In this document: positions 1 to 7,827 of the stretch, piece by piece | Layout: each line of letters begins with the position of its first letter | Position numbering within the stretch: the stretch's first letter is position 1 | From: JBAYJS01 sp041664985 | GTDB taxonomy: Bacteria > Patescibacteriota > Patescibacteriia > Buchananbacterales > UBA6539 | DNA length: 39,912 nucleotides | Assembly: GCA_041664985.1 (NCBI GenBank) | Contig: JBAYJS010000005.1 | Location: forward strand, 1-39,912 | Direction of reading: 5' to 3' | Position numbers and translations under genes: made by a program | The notes under the pieces: generated by a model | Database searches by the model: none | What the model was told of the DNA's origin: nothing | What the model saw: only the letters and a program-made list of their open reading frames with translations

Positions 1-684
1 GGTTGCCAAAACCAAATGGCCGGTTTCGGCCAAAGTGATGGTGGCAGCAATAGTTTCCAAATCGCGCATCTCGCCAACCATAATAACATTTGGATCTTGG
101 CGCAAAACGTGAATCAAGGCGCTTTCAAAAGTGATCATGTCAGTATGAAGCTGACGCTGTTTGACAATACTTTTTTCGGGCCGAAAAATAAATTCAACCG
201 GGTCTTCCAAGGTGATAATATTAGCTGAACGGTTGGTATTAATATAATTAATCATGGCAGATAAGGTCGTTGATTTGCCGCAACCGGTCGGACCAGTGAT
301 TAAAATTAAACCTTGGTTTAAATTTAACAGTTTATAGGCAACCTCAGGCATTTCAATTGTTTCCATGGTGGGAATATCGGAAGAAATTACCCTGGCAACC
401 AGACCGACATTATCTTTTTCCCAATGTAAATTAACCCGAAAACGCTGGCCGGATTTTATTTCATAGGACAAATCCAGCTCGCGGTCGGTGAAATAAGCTT
501 CCTTTTGTTTTTCGGTCAACATCGGCAAAATCATTTCTTGAGCGATTTTGTTGGTAATTTTTGATTGACCTTTGATTGGTTGAAGCTGACCATCAATTCT
601 TAAAATTGGTGGCATGTCACAAACAATGTGCAAGTCGGAAGCTTTCTGATCAACGGCGATTTTAAATAGATCGTCTATCTTCAT
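1..684 (-). CDS. pilT: PilT-type type IV pilus retraction ATPase (C-terminus beyond left edge)
   Basis: Hexameric cytoplasmic ATPase that powers pilus retraction. The frame is open from the ATG at 684 to base 1 (228 codons); the rest of the usual ~350 residues lies outside the window. Seen: a PilT-like N-terminus with ASDLHI at about residues 16-20, Walker A GPTGCGKSTT at 131-140, the ITLEDPVEF acidic segment at 157-165, a Walker B region RQDPNVIMVGEMRD at 195-208, and the start of the TGHLVLAT histidine box at 221-228. It is the last gene of a minus-strand run, 17 bases after rnc. The assembly ATPase pilB is at 12065-13801. PilT is preferred over PilB/GspE because the N-terminal domain is short and immediately precedes the ATPase core. 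Confidence 0.93.
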   Translation of the reverse strand, partial: MKIDDLFKIAVDQKASDLHIVCDMPPILRIDGQLQPIKGQSKITNKIAQEMILPMLTEKQKEAYFTDRELDLSYEIKSGQRFRVNLHWEKDNVGLVARVISSDIPTMETIEMPEVAYKLLNLNQGLILITGPTGCGKSTTLSAMINYINTNRSANIITLEDPVEFIFRPEKSIVKQRQLHTDMITFESALIHVLRQDPNVIMVGEMRDLETIAATITLAETGHLVLAT

Positions 685-701
685 AGTATTTATTTTATTG
701 A

Positions 702-1397
702 TTAATTTCCCCAATTTTTTTTCTTTAATCCAGAAGCGGCTGCTTTAGTTTGAGCTTCCTGTTTACTTGAGCCAGTGCCGGTAGCAACCATTTCTTCCCC
801 CAAATAAACACCAATTTGAAATTTTTTATCATGATCCGGACCGCTTTCTTTAATCACTTTATAATTTGGGGTAATGCCGGTTTTTTCCTGAGCGATTTCT
901 TGAAATTTGCTTTTTGGATCCAAGTAAAGCTGATTGGAAAGAATGTAGGGTAGCTCGGGCAATAAAAAATTATGGATAAATTTTCCAGCCGTTTCATAAT
1001 TTGAATCAAGATAAATCGCGCCGATTAAAGCTTCAACGGCATTAGCCAAAATGTAATTTCTGGCTTTACTGTTTTTGTCTTTTGATTCACCTTTGCTTAA
1101 ATAAAGACACGATTCCAAATCAATTTTTTTGGCGATTTTGGCAAGCATTTGGCTGTTAACCAGGCTGGCGCGCCAGTTGGTCAATTCCCCTTCCGGATTG
1201 GGATAATTTTGATAAAGATACTCGGTAACAACCAATTCCAAAACGGCATCACCTAAAAATTCCAACCTTTCGTTGTGGGAAAGATTAAAATTTGGATTTT
1301 CGTTAATGTAAGAACGATGAACGAAAGCCTGCTTGAGTAAATCTTGATTAGTAAACTTGGTTTTTATTCTTTTTTCTAATTGAGAGAAATCTTTCAT
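702..1397 (-). CDS. rnc: Ribonuclease III
   Basis: Double-strand-specific endoribonuclease for rRNA precursor and mRNA processing. From the ATG at 1397 the product is 231 residues, the usual size. The signature NERLEFLGDA is at residues 42-51 (E43, E46, D50), the second acidic segment ILANAVEALIGAIYLD is around 116-131, and a double-stranded-RNA-binding domain fills about 155-228 (ending with TGTGSSKQEAQTKAA). The residue that is Asp in E. coli (LADTVEAL) is Asn here; the downstream Glu (E122) is kept. A TTG at 1421 would add eight residues with no family support, so the ATG is preferred. It lies between nusB and pilT in a co-directional run. Confidence 0.95.
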   Translation of the reverse strand: MKDFSQLEKRIKTKFTNQDLLKQAFVHRSYINENPNFNLSHNERLEFLGDAVLELVVTEYLYQNYPNPEGELTNWRASLVNSQMLAKIAKKIDLESCLYLSKGESKDKNSKARNYILANAVEALIGAIYLDSNYETAGKFIHNFLLPELPYILSNQLYLDPKSKFQEIAQEKTGITPNYKVIKESGPDHDKKFQIGVYLGEEMVATGTGSSKQEAQTKAAASGLKKKNWGN

Positions 1398-1427
1398 GTT
1401 AATTAAAGGAAAGATTGGCAAATTGAA

Positions 1428-1445
1428 ATGCTAATTTCTTAGCAT
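1428..1445 (-). other. Small intercistronic hairpin between nusB and rnc
   Basis: A perfect 7-bp inverted repeat (ATGCTAA / TTAGCAT, 4-base loop) lies in the nusB-rnc gap, with partial outer pairing (ATTGGC / GCCAAT). There is no U-tract, so an mRNA processing or stability element is more likely than a terminator. Function not established. Confidence 0.3.
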
Positions 1446-1475
1446 GCCAATTTCCCAACCTCTAAATTTAAATTA

Positions 1476-1943
1476 TTAAGCGGCTAAGGGTGGAGTAGTT
1501 GGTTTATTTTCCGGTTCTTTTTGAGCGGCCATTTCTTTGTAAATGGTGCCTAAAACGCCATTGACAAATTTACCTGAAGATTCACCGCCAAAAGTTTTAG
1601 CCAATTCAATGGCTTCATTAATGGCAACTTTTTCGGGAATTTCCGGATCAAATCTCATCTCTTGAATGCCGATTCGTAAAACGTTGCGGTCAACCATGGT
1701 AATTTGTTCAATCGGCCATTCCGGAGCGTATTTGGTGATTAGTTTGTCAATTTCCGGTTGATTTTTAATTACGCCTTTAACCAGGTGTTCAATAAAACCA
1801 TTATCGTCAAACTGAGGGGCAAACTCCTTTAGATTGCTACCAATAGTAAGAGAAACTTTACTCGGATCTTGATTTTTGTTGTTAAAATCCCATTGGTAAA
1901 GAGTTTGCAAAGCAATAGTTCTGGCTAAATGACGATTGGACAT
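1476..1943 (-). CDS. nusB: Transcription antitermination factor NusB
   Basis: RNA-binding all-helical protein of the rRNA antitermination complex (with NusE/S10, NusA and NusG). The 155-residue product has the family opening SNRHLARTIALQTLYQWDF, the middle segment ITMVDRNVLRIGIQEMRF and the closing helix region VAINEAIELAKTFGGESS followed by GKFVNGVLG. The tail after about residue 140 is Pro/Glu/Lys-rich and probably disordered. It sits between rpmF and rnc on the minus strand. NusA is encoded at 33573-34874. Confidence 0.95.
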   Translation of the reverse strand: MSNRHLARTIALQTLYQWDFNNKNQDPSKVSLTIGSNLKEFAPQFDDNGFIEHLVKGVIKNQPEIDKLITKYAPEWPIEQITMVDRNVLRIGIQEMRFDPEIPEKVAINEAIELAKTFGGESSGKFVNGVLGTIYKEMAAQKEPENKPTTPPLAA

Positions 1944-1970
1944 AAAGTAATTTTGGTTTTTTAGCTTTAT

Positions 1971-1996
1971 AGCTTCTTAGCCTAAACCAAGAAGCT
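1971..1996 (-). other. Intercistronic hairpin between rpmF and nusB
   Basis: A perfect 8-bp inverted repeat (AGCTTCTT / AAGAAGCT) with a 10-base loop sits in the gap between rpmF and nusB. On the minus strand it is followed by an A/T stretch but not a clean U-run, so it may be a weak terminator or a processing site. Confidence 0.3.
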
Positions 1997-2010
1997 GTAA
2001 TTAAAACTAA

Positions 2011-2211
2011 TTATTTAGTTTCTTTTTTCTTTTTGGTTTTAGGTTTGATTACTTCTTTGCCCTGATAGCTGCCACAAAACGGGCAAACTCGATGAGGCAT
2101 GGTTGCCTTTTTGCATTTTGGGCATTTGATTAAATTCTTTTTGGTTAAAGCGTCATGGGCGCGATTTCTTCGGCCGCGTGAGCGACTTCTTCGTTTAGCG
2201 GGTACTGGCAT
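2011..2211 (-). CDS. rpmF: Ribosomal protein bL32
   Basis: Large-subunit protein of 66 residues with the L32 opening MPVPAKRRSRSRGRRNRAH and a zinc ribbon made of CPKC (about 30-33) and CPFC (about 43-46). The four cysteines indicate the zinc-binding form. The C-terminus is a Lys-rich tail (KPKTKKKKETK). It lies between gyrA and nusB on the minus strand in what looks like one transcription unit. Confidence 0.96.
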   Translation of the reverse strand: MPVPAKRRSRSRGRRNRAHDALTKKNLIKCPKCKKATMPHRVCPFCGSYQGKEVIKPKTKKKKETK

Positions 2212-2252
2212 AATATTTATATTTTACTTTATTAATTAGTTTTTATCAATTT

Positions 2253-4820
2253 TTAGACAAACGTGGCGGAAGCGACTTGGTCTTTTTCTTCTCGGAATTT
2301 CATTAATCTGACACCTTGAGTGGCTCGGCCTAAAATATTTACGGCTTTTAACGGCAATCTGATAACCTGGCCTTTAGCTGAGATAATGATAATATCTTCT
2401 TCTAAGGCTTTGGAGTTAATTACCGTGGCAGCGACGATATTACCGGTTTTAGGCGTGATTTTGGCGGTTTTAATGCCTGAGCCGCCGCGGCCCTGGACTT
2501 TGTAATTGGAAAGGTTGCTTCGTTTGCCGTAGCCGTTGGCCATTAAAATCAGCAGCTGGCCGATTTTGCTGATGGTTGAATCAATAATATCCAAACTGAC
2601 TAATTTATCATTACCTTTTAACCGAATACCCCTGACACCCGAGGCGGCTCGGCCCATGGCTCTCACTTGGCTTTCTTTGAAGCGGATCGCTTGGCCGCCG
2701 GCAGTGACCATAGTAATTTCATCTTTGCCATTAGAAGGTTTGACCCATTCGAGTTCGTCGTTTTTCTTTAAGCGAATAGCAATTAGACCGGAACGACGGA
2801 TATTGGAAAAATCAGTCAGATCAACTTTTTTAATATTACCGTGAGTGGTTGCCATCACTAAAAATTTGTATTCGCCCAGTTCGCTTAGCGGCAAGGCAGC
2901 GGAAGTTTTTTCATCCGGAGCTAATTGCAAGAAATTAACAATTGCTTGACCCTTGGCGGTTCGGGAACCTTTAGGAATATCGTAAGCTTTAAGCTGAAAG
3001 ACTCTGCCCTTGGTAGTGAAAAACAAAATATCAGAATGGGTGGTAGTGGTGAAAAATTGTTCCACCGCATCTTCTTCTTTAGTGGTTAAGCCGGCTACAC
3101 CTTTACCGCCGCGACCCTGGGTTTTGAAAGTTTCTGGCGGCAAACGTTTAATGTAACCATCTTTGGTGATGGTAACAATTGTATCTTCATCAGGAATTAA
3201 ATCTTCAGTGGTGAAATCTTTGGCGCCATGGGCAATAATTTGGGTTCTTCTTTCGTCGCCGTATTTTTCTTTAATTTCCAATAATTCTTTTTTAATAATA
3301 CTTAAAATTTTGGATGAAGATTTGAGAATTGCTTCAAGCTCTTTGATTAAATCTAATTTTTCTTTTAATTCCTGTTCAATTTTTAATCTTTCCAAATTGG
3401 CTAATTGTTGTAAGCGCATTTCCAAAATGGCAATTGCCTGTCTTTCGCTGAGCTTGAATTTTTTAATCAAGTTTACTTTGGCGATATCTTTATCCTTGGA
3501 TTGTTTAATGGTTTTGATAATCTCGTCAATTTTAGCTAAGGCCATTTTTAAACCTTCCAAAATATGGGCGCGATCTTTGGCTTTATTTAAATCGTAGACG
3601 GTTCGGGCACGAATAACGGTCTGGCGATGCTTTAAATATTCTTCCAAAATCATTTTCAAAGTCAAAACCCGCGGCTGAATGCCATCAACCAAAGCTAACA
3701 TATTGGAATGAAAAGTGGTTTGTAACTCAGTTAGCTTAAAAAGAGAATTCAAAACTTTTTTTGGATAAGCATCTTTTTTCAAATCAATCACGACTCGAAC
3801 GCCTTCTTTTGAAGATTCATCGCGCAAATCTTTGATGCCTTCAATTTTTTTCTCTTTTACCAAATCGGCAATTTTTTCCAAAAGCGTGGCTTTGTTGATT
3901 TGGTAAGGCACTTCAGAAACGATAATTTTAAAACTATCGCCTTTGCCCTCAACAATTTCCGCTTTAGCTCGAACGACTACCCCGCCCTTACCAGTGGCGT
4001 AAGTTTGTTTAATTTCATTGGCATCAAAAATTATACCACCGGTTGGAAAATCCGGGCCTTTGATAAAATTCATCAAATCATCAACATTGGCATCGGGATG
4101 ATCAATCAAGTGAACCGTACCGTCAATGACTTCAGTTAAATTGTGCGGCGCAATATTGGTTGCCATACCAACGGCAATACCCATAGTACCGTTGATTAAT
4201 AAATCCGGTAATCTGGCCGGTAAAACGGTTGGCTCTTTGTGGCTGCCGTCGTAGTTTGGCACGAAAGTAACGGTTTCTTTTTCAATATCAAGCAAAAGCT
4301 CTTCGGAAATATTTGCTAATTTAGCTTCAGTGTAACGCATAGCAGCGGCACCATCACCATCCATTGAACCAAAGTTACCTTGACCTTTAACTAAAGGATA
4401 GCGCATGGAAAAATCCTGAGCCATTCTGACCATCGAGTCGTAAACGGCCGCATCGCCATGAGGATGATATTTACCTAAAACCTCACCAACGACAGTGGCG
4501 GATTTTCGAAATTTTGCGCCCGGTCTTAAACCAATACTCCACATGGCATAAAGAATGCGCCGATGAACCGGTTTTAAACCGTCTCTGACGTCAGGCAAGG
4601 CGCGGGCAATAATCACTGACATGGCATAATCAAGATAGCATTCCTGCATTTCATCAACGATTGGTCGATTAACTAATTTACCAATACCAATCTTGCCATC
4701 CAAAATTTCCATTTGTTTTGGTTTGCCCTGAGTCGAATTAGTCAAACCCTGGCTGGCTGGTTTAATTTTATCTTTAGGACTGAGCCGTTTTGATCTCTTG
4801 TTTAGTTTTGACATATTCAA
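2253..4820 (-). CDS. gyrA: DNA gyrase subunit A
   Basis: DNA-cleaving subunit of the A2B2 enzyme that introduces negative supercoils. 855 residues. There is a basic N-terminal extension of about 45 residues before the usual start of homology (VDEMQECYLDYAMSVI). The quinolone-region motif GKYHPHGDAAVYDS is at 116-129 and the catalytic tyrosine is in AAMRYTEAKL (Y163). The C-terminal beta-pinwheel carries QGRGGKG, a variant of the GyrA box QRRGGKG, favouring gyrase over ParC. The position matching E. coli Ser83 is Ala124; the Asp87 equivalent is kept (D128). An in-frame ATG at 4814 is an equally possible start. gyrB is not in the window. Confidence 0.95.
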   Translation of the reverse strand: MNMSKLNKRSKRLSPKDKIKPASQGLTNSTQGKPKQMEILDGKIGIGKLVNRPIVDEMQECYLDYAMSVIIARALPDVRDGLKPVHRRILYAMWSIGLRPGAKFRKSATVVGEVLGKYHPHGDAAVYDSMVRMAQDFSMRYPLVKGQGNFGSMDGDGAAAMRYTEAKLANISEELLLDIEKETVTFVPNYDGSHKEPTVLPARLPDLLINGTMGIAVGMATNIAPHNLTEVIDGTVHLIDHPDANVDDLMNFIKGPDFPTGGIIFDANEIKQTYATGKGGVVVRAKAEIVEGKGDSFKIIVSEVPYQINKATLLEKIADLVKEKKIEGIKDLRDESSKEGVRVVIDLKKDAYPKKVLNSLFKLTELQTTFHSNMLALVDGIQPRVLTLKMILEEYLKHRQTVIRARTVYDLNKAKDRAHILEGLKMALAKIDEIIKTIKQSKDKDIAKVNLIKKFKLSERQAIAILEMRLQQLANLERLKIEQELKEKLDLIKELEAILKSSSKILSIIKKELLEIKEKYGDERRTQIIAHGAKDFTTEDLIPDEDTIVTITKDGYIKRLPPETFKTQGRGGKGVAGLTTKEEDAVEQFFTTTTHSDILFFTTKGRVFQLKAYDIPKGSRTAKGQAIVNFLQLAPDEKTSAALPLSELGEYKFLVMATTHGNIKKVDLTDFSNIRRSGLIAIRLKKNDELEWVKPSNGKDEITMVTAGGQAIRFKESQVRAMGRAASGVRGIRLKGNDKLVSLDIIDSTISKIGQLLILMANGYGKRSNLSNYKVQGRGGSGIKTAKITPKTGNIVAATVINSKALEEDIIIISAKGQVIRLPLKAVNILGRATQGVRLMKFREEKDQVASATFV

Positions 4821-4828
4821 TAAAAAAT

Positions 4829-5488
4829 TTATTCAATAAATTTAAAAGTTTCAAACATTAATTCCGTTGAGGTGTTGTTTATAAAATCAAAAGCGACTAG
4901 AAAATAGTCATCTTTTTGCCAATACTTTTTAACTCCCGCTAGACTGGAAAAATCTGAAAGCAAGTCGTATTTTTTTATTTTAATTGATCTGTCTTCAGGG
5001 TTGGTGACAAAATTAACAATTACGGTTTTACCATCTTTTTCAGTCGGTGCTTTCGGTGTCAAGGTTGGTAAATATTTAATTTCAAATTTAAATTCTTGGT
5101 TTTGGTAAACCGGCCAGCTGGCAGTTTCCTTTTCGGCTAATTTTTTCTTTAATTTATCAATATCTTCATTGGTCAGAGTGCTAGGCGTAGTGGTTGTCGG
5201 GGTAATTTGTTTAATTGTATTTTGGGTTTGATTTAATAATTCTTTGGTACTGTCGGAAAAATCCGCCAAGTCTTTTTTTAAAGAATCCCATTGGGCGCTC
5301 TGGGGTTCGCTCAAAGTCGAATTTATTATTCCTTTAAAAGTAATCAGCCAGCCGCCAAAAATTGCAATCATCAAAACTATAATTGAAATTACAAAAATTA
5401 ATTTTCTGGTGTCTTCATTTAAATCTTGGATTTGAAAAGGTTTTTTGGGTGGTTGGTTGTTGTAATTTTTATTTTTGCCAAAAACCAT
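4829..5488 (-). CDS. Membrane-anchored protein of unknown function
   Basis: 219 residues: a polar Pro/Asn-rich cytoplasmic N-terminus, one transmembrane helix at about 30-51 (core IFVISIIVLMIAIFGGWLI), a coiled-coil-prone and Thr-rich stalk (about 60-125), then a small alpha/beta-looking domain (PVYQNQEFKFEIKYLPTLTP onward). No family recognised; single-span proteins with an extracytoplasmic domain of this kind are common in CPR genomes. It lies 8 bases upstream of gyrA and 3 bases downstream of the metallo-beta-lactamase-fold gene, so it is probably cotranscribed with both. Confidence 0.75.
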   Translation of the reverse strand: MVFGKNKNYNNQPPKKPFQIQDLNEDTRKLIFVISIIVLMIAIFGGWLITFKGIINSTLSEPQSAQWDSLKKDLADFSDSTKELLNQTQNTIKQITPTTTTPSTLTNEDIDKLKKKLAEKETASWPVYQNQEFKFEIKYLPTLTPKAPTEKDGKTVIVNFVTNPEDRSIKIKKYDLLSDFSSLAGVKKYWQKDDYFLVAFDFINNTSTELMFETFKFIE

Positions 5489-5491
5489 ACT

Positions 5492-6145
5492 TTAGGGTTG
5501 CATGATAACGACTTGCAAATTTTGTTGGGGCAAATCTTTTTTTGTCACCTTAAATTTATTAATCGTTTCAGTTGGGCAAACACCAATTTCTTTACAAAAC
5601 AAACTGACACTGTCTAATTTACTTTTGGTTTTTAGTCCAGGCAAATCATAATGCATTGGAATAACCACTCGCGGTTCAAGTTGACTGATTATTTCGGTTG
5701 CCTTTTTGGCATTAAGGGTATAGGCGCCACCAACCGGGATCATTAGTATGTCTACTCCCTCTAGTTTTTCCACCTGTTCATCGGTTAGGGTATGACCCAA
5801 ATCACCCAAATGAGCCAAACTTACGCCATCAATTTCAATTCGGTAAATGATATTACTGCCTCGATCCTTACCCTCATTGGCATCATGGTAAGAATTAATG
5901 CCATAGATAAAAATATTTTTTACCTCATATTCACCCGGTTGTTCAATAATGAAAGGTTGGTCATCATTAACACCCTTAACGCTTTCCAAATTATTGTGAT
6001 CATAGTGCTGATGACTGATTGTTACAACATTAGCGGCTAATTTTGGTAATTTTAAGCCTAAAGTTTTATCAAATGGATCAGTGACTAAAGCGCAATTTTG
6101 ACCTTCTAGTTTAAAGCAAGATTGGCCAAACCAGGTAATAATCAT
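5492..6145 (-). CDS. Metallo-beta-lactamase-fold hydrolase (UlaG/UPF0173-like)
   Basis: 217 residues. It opens with MIITWFGQSCFKLEG, typical of the UlaG-like branch of the MBL fold, and has the metal motif SHQHYDH (H45, H47, D49, H50), the Asp segment LAHLGDLGH around 110-118, and a later histidine in VVIPMHYD. These support a two-metal hydrolase in the cytoplasm; the substrate cannot be read from sequence, and DNA/RNA-processing MBL members look different. It is the first gene of the minus-strand run that continues into gyrA, with a terminator-like hairpin upstream separating it from the genes at 6286-7572. Confidence 0.85.
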   Translation of the reverse strand: MIITWFGQSCFKLEGQNCALVTDPFDKTLGLKLPKLAANVVTISHQHYDHNNLESVKGVNDDQPFIIEQPGEYEVKNIFIYGINSYHDANEGKDRGSNIIYRIEIDGVSLAHLGDLGHTLTDEQVEKLEGVDILMIPVGGAYTLNAKKATEIISQLEPRVVIPMHYDLPGLKTKSKLDSVSLFCKEIGVCPTETINKFKVTKKDLPQQNLQVVIMQP

Positions 6146-6228
6146 AAGTTATAAATATAAGAGTTTAATTAAAAAAATGACTGCTATTTGTCTCTTTTAT
6201 TTTAGCAAATAATCCTAAAAATGGCAAG

Positions 6229-6251
6229 AAAAAAGGCCATAAAATTATGGC
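6229..6251 (-). terminator. Rho-independent terminator after the 6286-7572 gene pair
   Basis: On the minus strand GCCATAA pairs with TTATGGC and is followed by CTTTTTTC. It closes the two-gene unit at 7572-6286. Confidence 0.6.
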
Positions 6252-6285
6252 TAATTTGAGCCAATTTTTTAGCTAATTTTTGACT

Positions 6286-7014
6286 TTAATCAAAATCGAT
6301 ATCACCAAGTTCTGGGTCATCTTCCTTATCTTTTGGCTCAGGTTTGGCAAAAGCGCTAATACTTGGAGTGGAGTTGACTTTGGGCGGTTCTTTGATATTT
6401 AGAGCTTGGCCTAAAACGCTGCCTTGGGGGTAATATTTTTGCATTGAATCAATTCCACTGGCTTCTTCTTCGGCTAGTTCCCTCATATTGTCGTAATTAA
6501 TAGCAGCGGCAATCTTTGGGTTCATTGGTCTTGTTTGGCCCAAGCTAGATCCGGTTGATATTGTTGGTTGGCTTGTTTTGGAGTCAGTGGCAAAATTTAC
6601 CGCCCTTTGCCTTGGTTCGGTGCTGGCTGTTGGGCTAGAAACAGTCTGAGTTTTTTGAGGATAAGCGCTCAAACCTTTAACAATTTGGCGAAAATCAGTC
6701 ATATCCGCCCGAGAAATTTTATCGCTAAGCATTAATCCTCTGGCCTTGGTCATTAGTCTGGCTCGGGTTTTGTAGGATAAACCGGCTGAATGTTTAGGTA
6801 ATTTTGCTAATTCTTCGCCCAAAAGACCCTGGAAGGTCTGCAAATCTTTTTTAGATAAATTTTTGGCATAGGAAAATTTTCCAGCCTGCTTAGCACTTCT
6901 TAAAGCGCCAGCCAAACCGACTTTTTTTCGGCTATCAAAACTACCGGCGCGGAAAAAACCACCGGTGCCGATCTTGCTTACTGATATTTTGTCTTGAAAG
7001 CGATTAGTTGCCAT
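6286..7014 (-). CDS. Uncharacterised protein with acidic tail
   Basis: 242 residues, no family recognised. A basic N-terminal half (about 1-120; repeated Lys/Arg helices such as AGALRSAKQAGKFSYAKNLS) is followed by a low-complexity Ser/Thr/Pro/Gln linker (125-170), then YYPQGSVLGQAL near 200 and a strongly acidic end (DPELGDIDFD). No signal peptide or membrane span. Starts 3 bases after the gene at 7018-7572 ends, so the two are probably translated from one mRNA. The neighbour has the same layout and a matching motif (HYDPRSVLGKKP) and acidic end, suggesting distant paralogues or partners. AT-rich backbone composition argues that it is native. Confidence 0.7.
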   Translation of the reverse strand: MATNRFQDKISVSKIGTGGFFRAGSFDSRKKVGLAGALRSAKQAGKFSYAKNLSKKDLQTFQGLLGEELAKLPKHSAGLSYKTRARLMTKARGLMLSDKISRADMTDFRQIVKGLSAYPQKTQTVSSPTASTEPRQRAVNFATDSKTSQPTISTGSSLGQTRPMNPKIAAAINYDNMRELAEEEASGIDSMQKYYPQGSVLGQALNIKEPPKVNSTPSISAFAKPEPKDKEDDPELGDIDFD

Positions 7015-7017
7015 AAA

Positions 7018-7572
7018 TTAAATATCCATTTCGACCAATTCATCTTCAAATAAATCATCTTTTTTGGGTTGGCGCATGGCTGGAGTTGGTCTTTGGGATT
7101 GAAGTGATTTTTCTTGCTTTTGTTTTCTGTCCGCCGCCGTTTTTTCTTGTTTTTGTTTTTCCGCATCAATCTGGCTGACTGGTTTTTTGCCCAGCACGCT
7201 TCGGGGATCATAATGGGTAAGGCTTTTACCTCTTTCCTCGGCTGACAGTTCTTCCCCTAAATCAATGGCAATTTGAGTCCGGACGTGTTTTTGTCTAATT
7301 GCGGCTTGGGCGGCTAAATCTTGTTCTCTCTGCCAAGTGGCGGCTTTTTGGTACATCGAAGACGGTGCTTTAAATTTTGGAATTTTACCCTGGCTTTGTA
7401 AATAGCGAATCGCTTTTAGAGCCTGGTCTTTACTTAGTCTGGTTTTAAACAAATAACTGCCCATGCCTGCAGCTTTCAAATCCTTAGCCAATTTTACCGG
7501 AAAATATTTTTTATTGCCAGCTAAAATTTTTTTAAAGTTATCTCTGGAAATTTTTCCGGGTAGTTCTTGCAT
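7018..7572 (-). CDS. Uncharacterised basic protein, partner of the next gene
   Basis: 184 residues, no family recognised. The N-terminal part (1-70) has features of a small helical domain (SRDNFKKILAGNKKYFPVKL; RLSKDQALKAIRYLQSQGKI). The middle is Gln/Ala/Arg-rich and helix-prone, HYDPRSVLG falls near 120-128, a Lys/Gln-rich coiled-coil-like stretch follows, and the end is acidic (EDELVEMDI). No membrane segments. It is the first gene of a two-gene minus-strand unit, divergent from the S1 gene at 7828. Basic body plus acidic tail would suit nucleic-acid or protein-complex binding, but that is a guess. Confidence 0.7.
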   Translation of the reverse strand: MQELPGKISRDNFKKILAGNKKYFPVKLAKDLKAAGMGSYLFKTRLSKDQALKAIRYLQSQGKIPKFKAPSSMYQKAATWQREQDLAAQAAIRQKHVRTQIAIDLGEELSAEERGKSLTHYDPRSVLGKKPVSQIDAEKQKQEKTAADRKQKQEKSLQSQRPTPAMRQPKKDDLFEDELVEMDI

Positions 7573-7696
7573 AATATTTAAATTGTCTTTTAAGCTATGA
7601 TTATTTTAGCATAAATCCTTTTAATTTATAACCCTGGTGTCTCAAAGCCGGAGTTTTAAGCCAAAAAATCCTAAAAGGCATGATTTTCTTAGGCTC

Positions 7697-7725
7697 TTGA
7701 TTAATATTTACAAATATGTTAATAT
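7697..7725 (+). promoter_or_regulatory. Promoter of the S1-repeat protein gene
   Basis: TTGATT at 7697-7702, a 17-base spacer, and TAATAT at 7720-7725. Predicted start near 7732, leaving a leader of about 95 bases with no clear SD site before the ATG at 7828. Confidence 0.6.
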
Positions 7726-7827
7726 AGGATATACTTTTTTAGTCATTAATAATTTAACTAATTCACTCCAGATTTTCAATAATTTGGGGGCTTTTGGCCA
7801 GTTTGGCCGAAGGCTAATCAAAAATTT

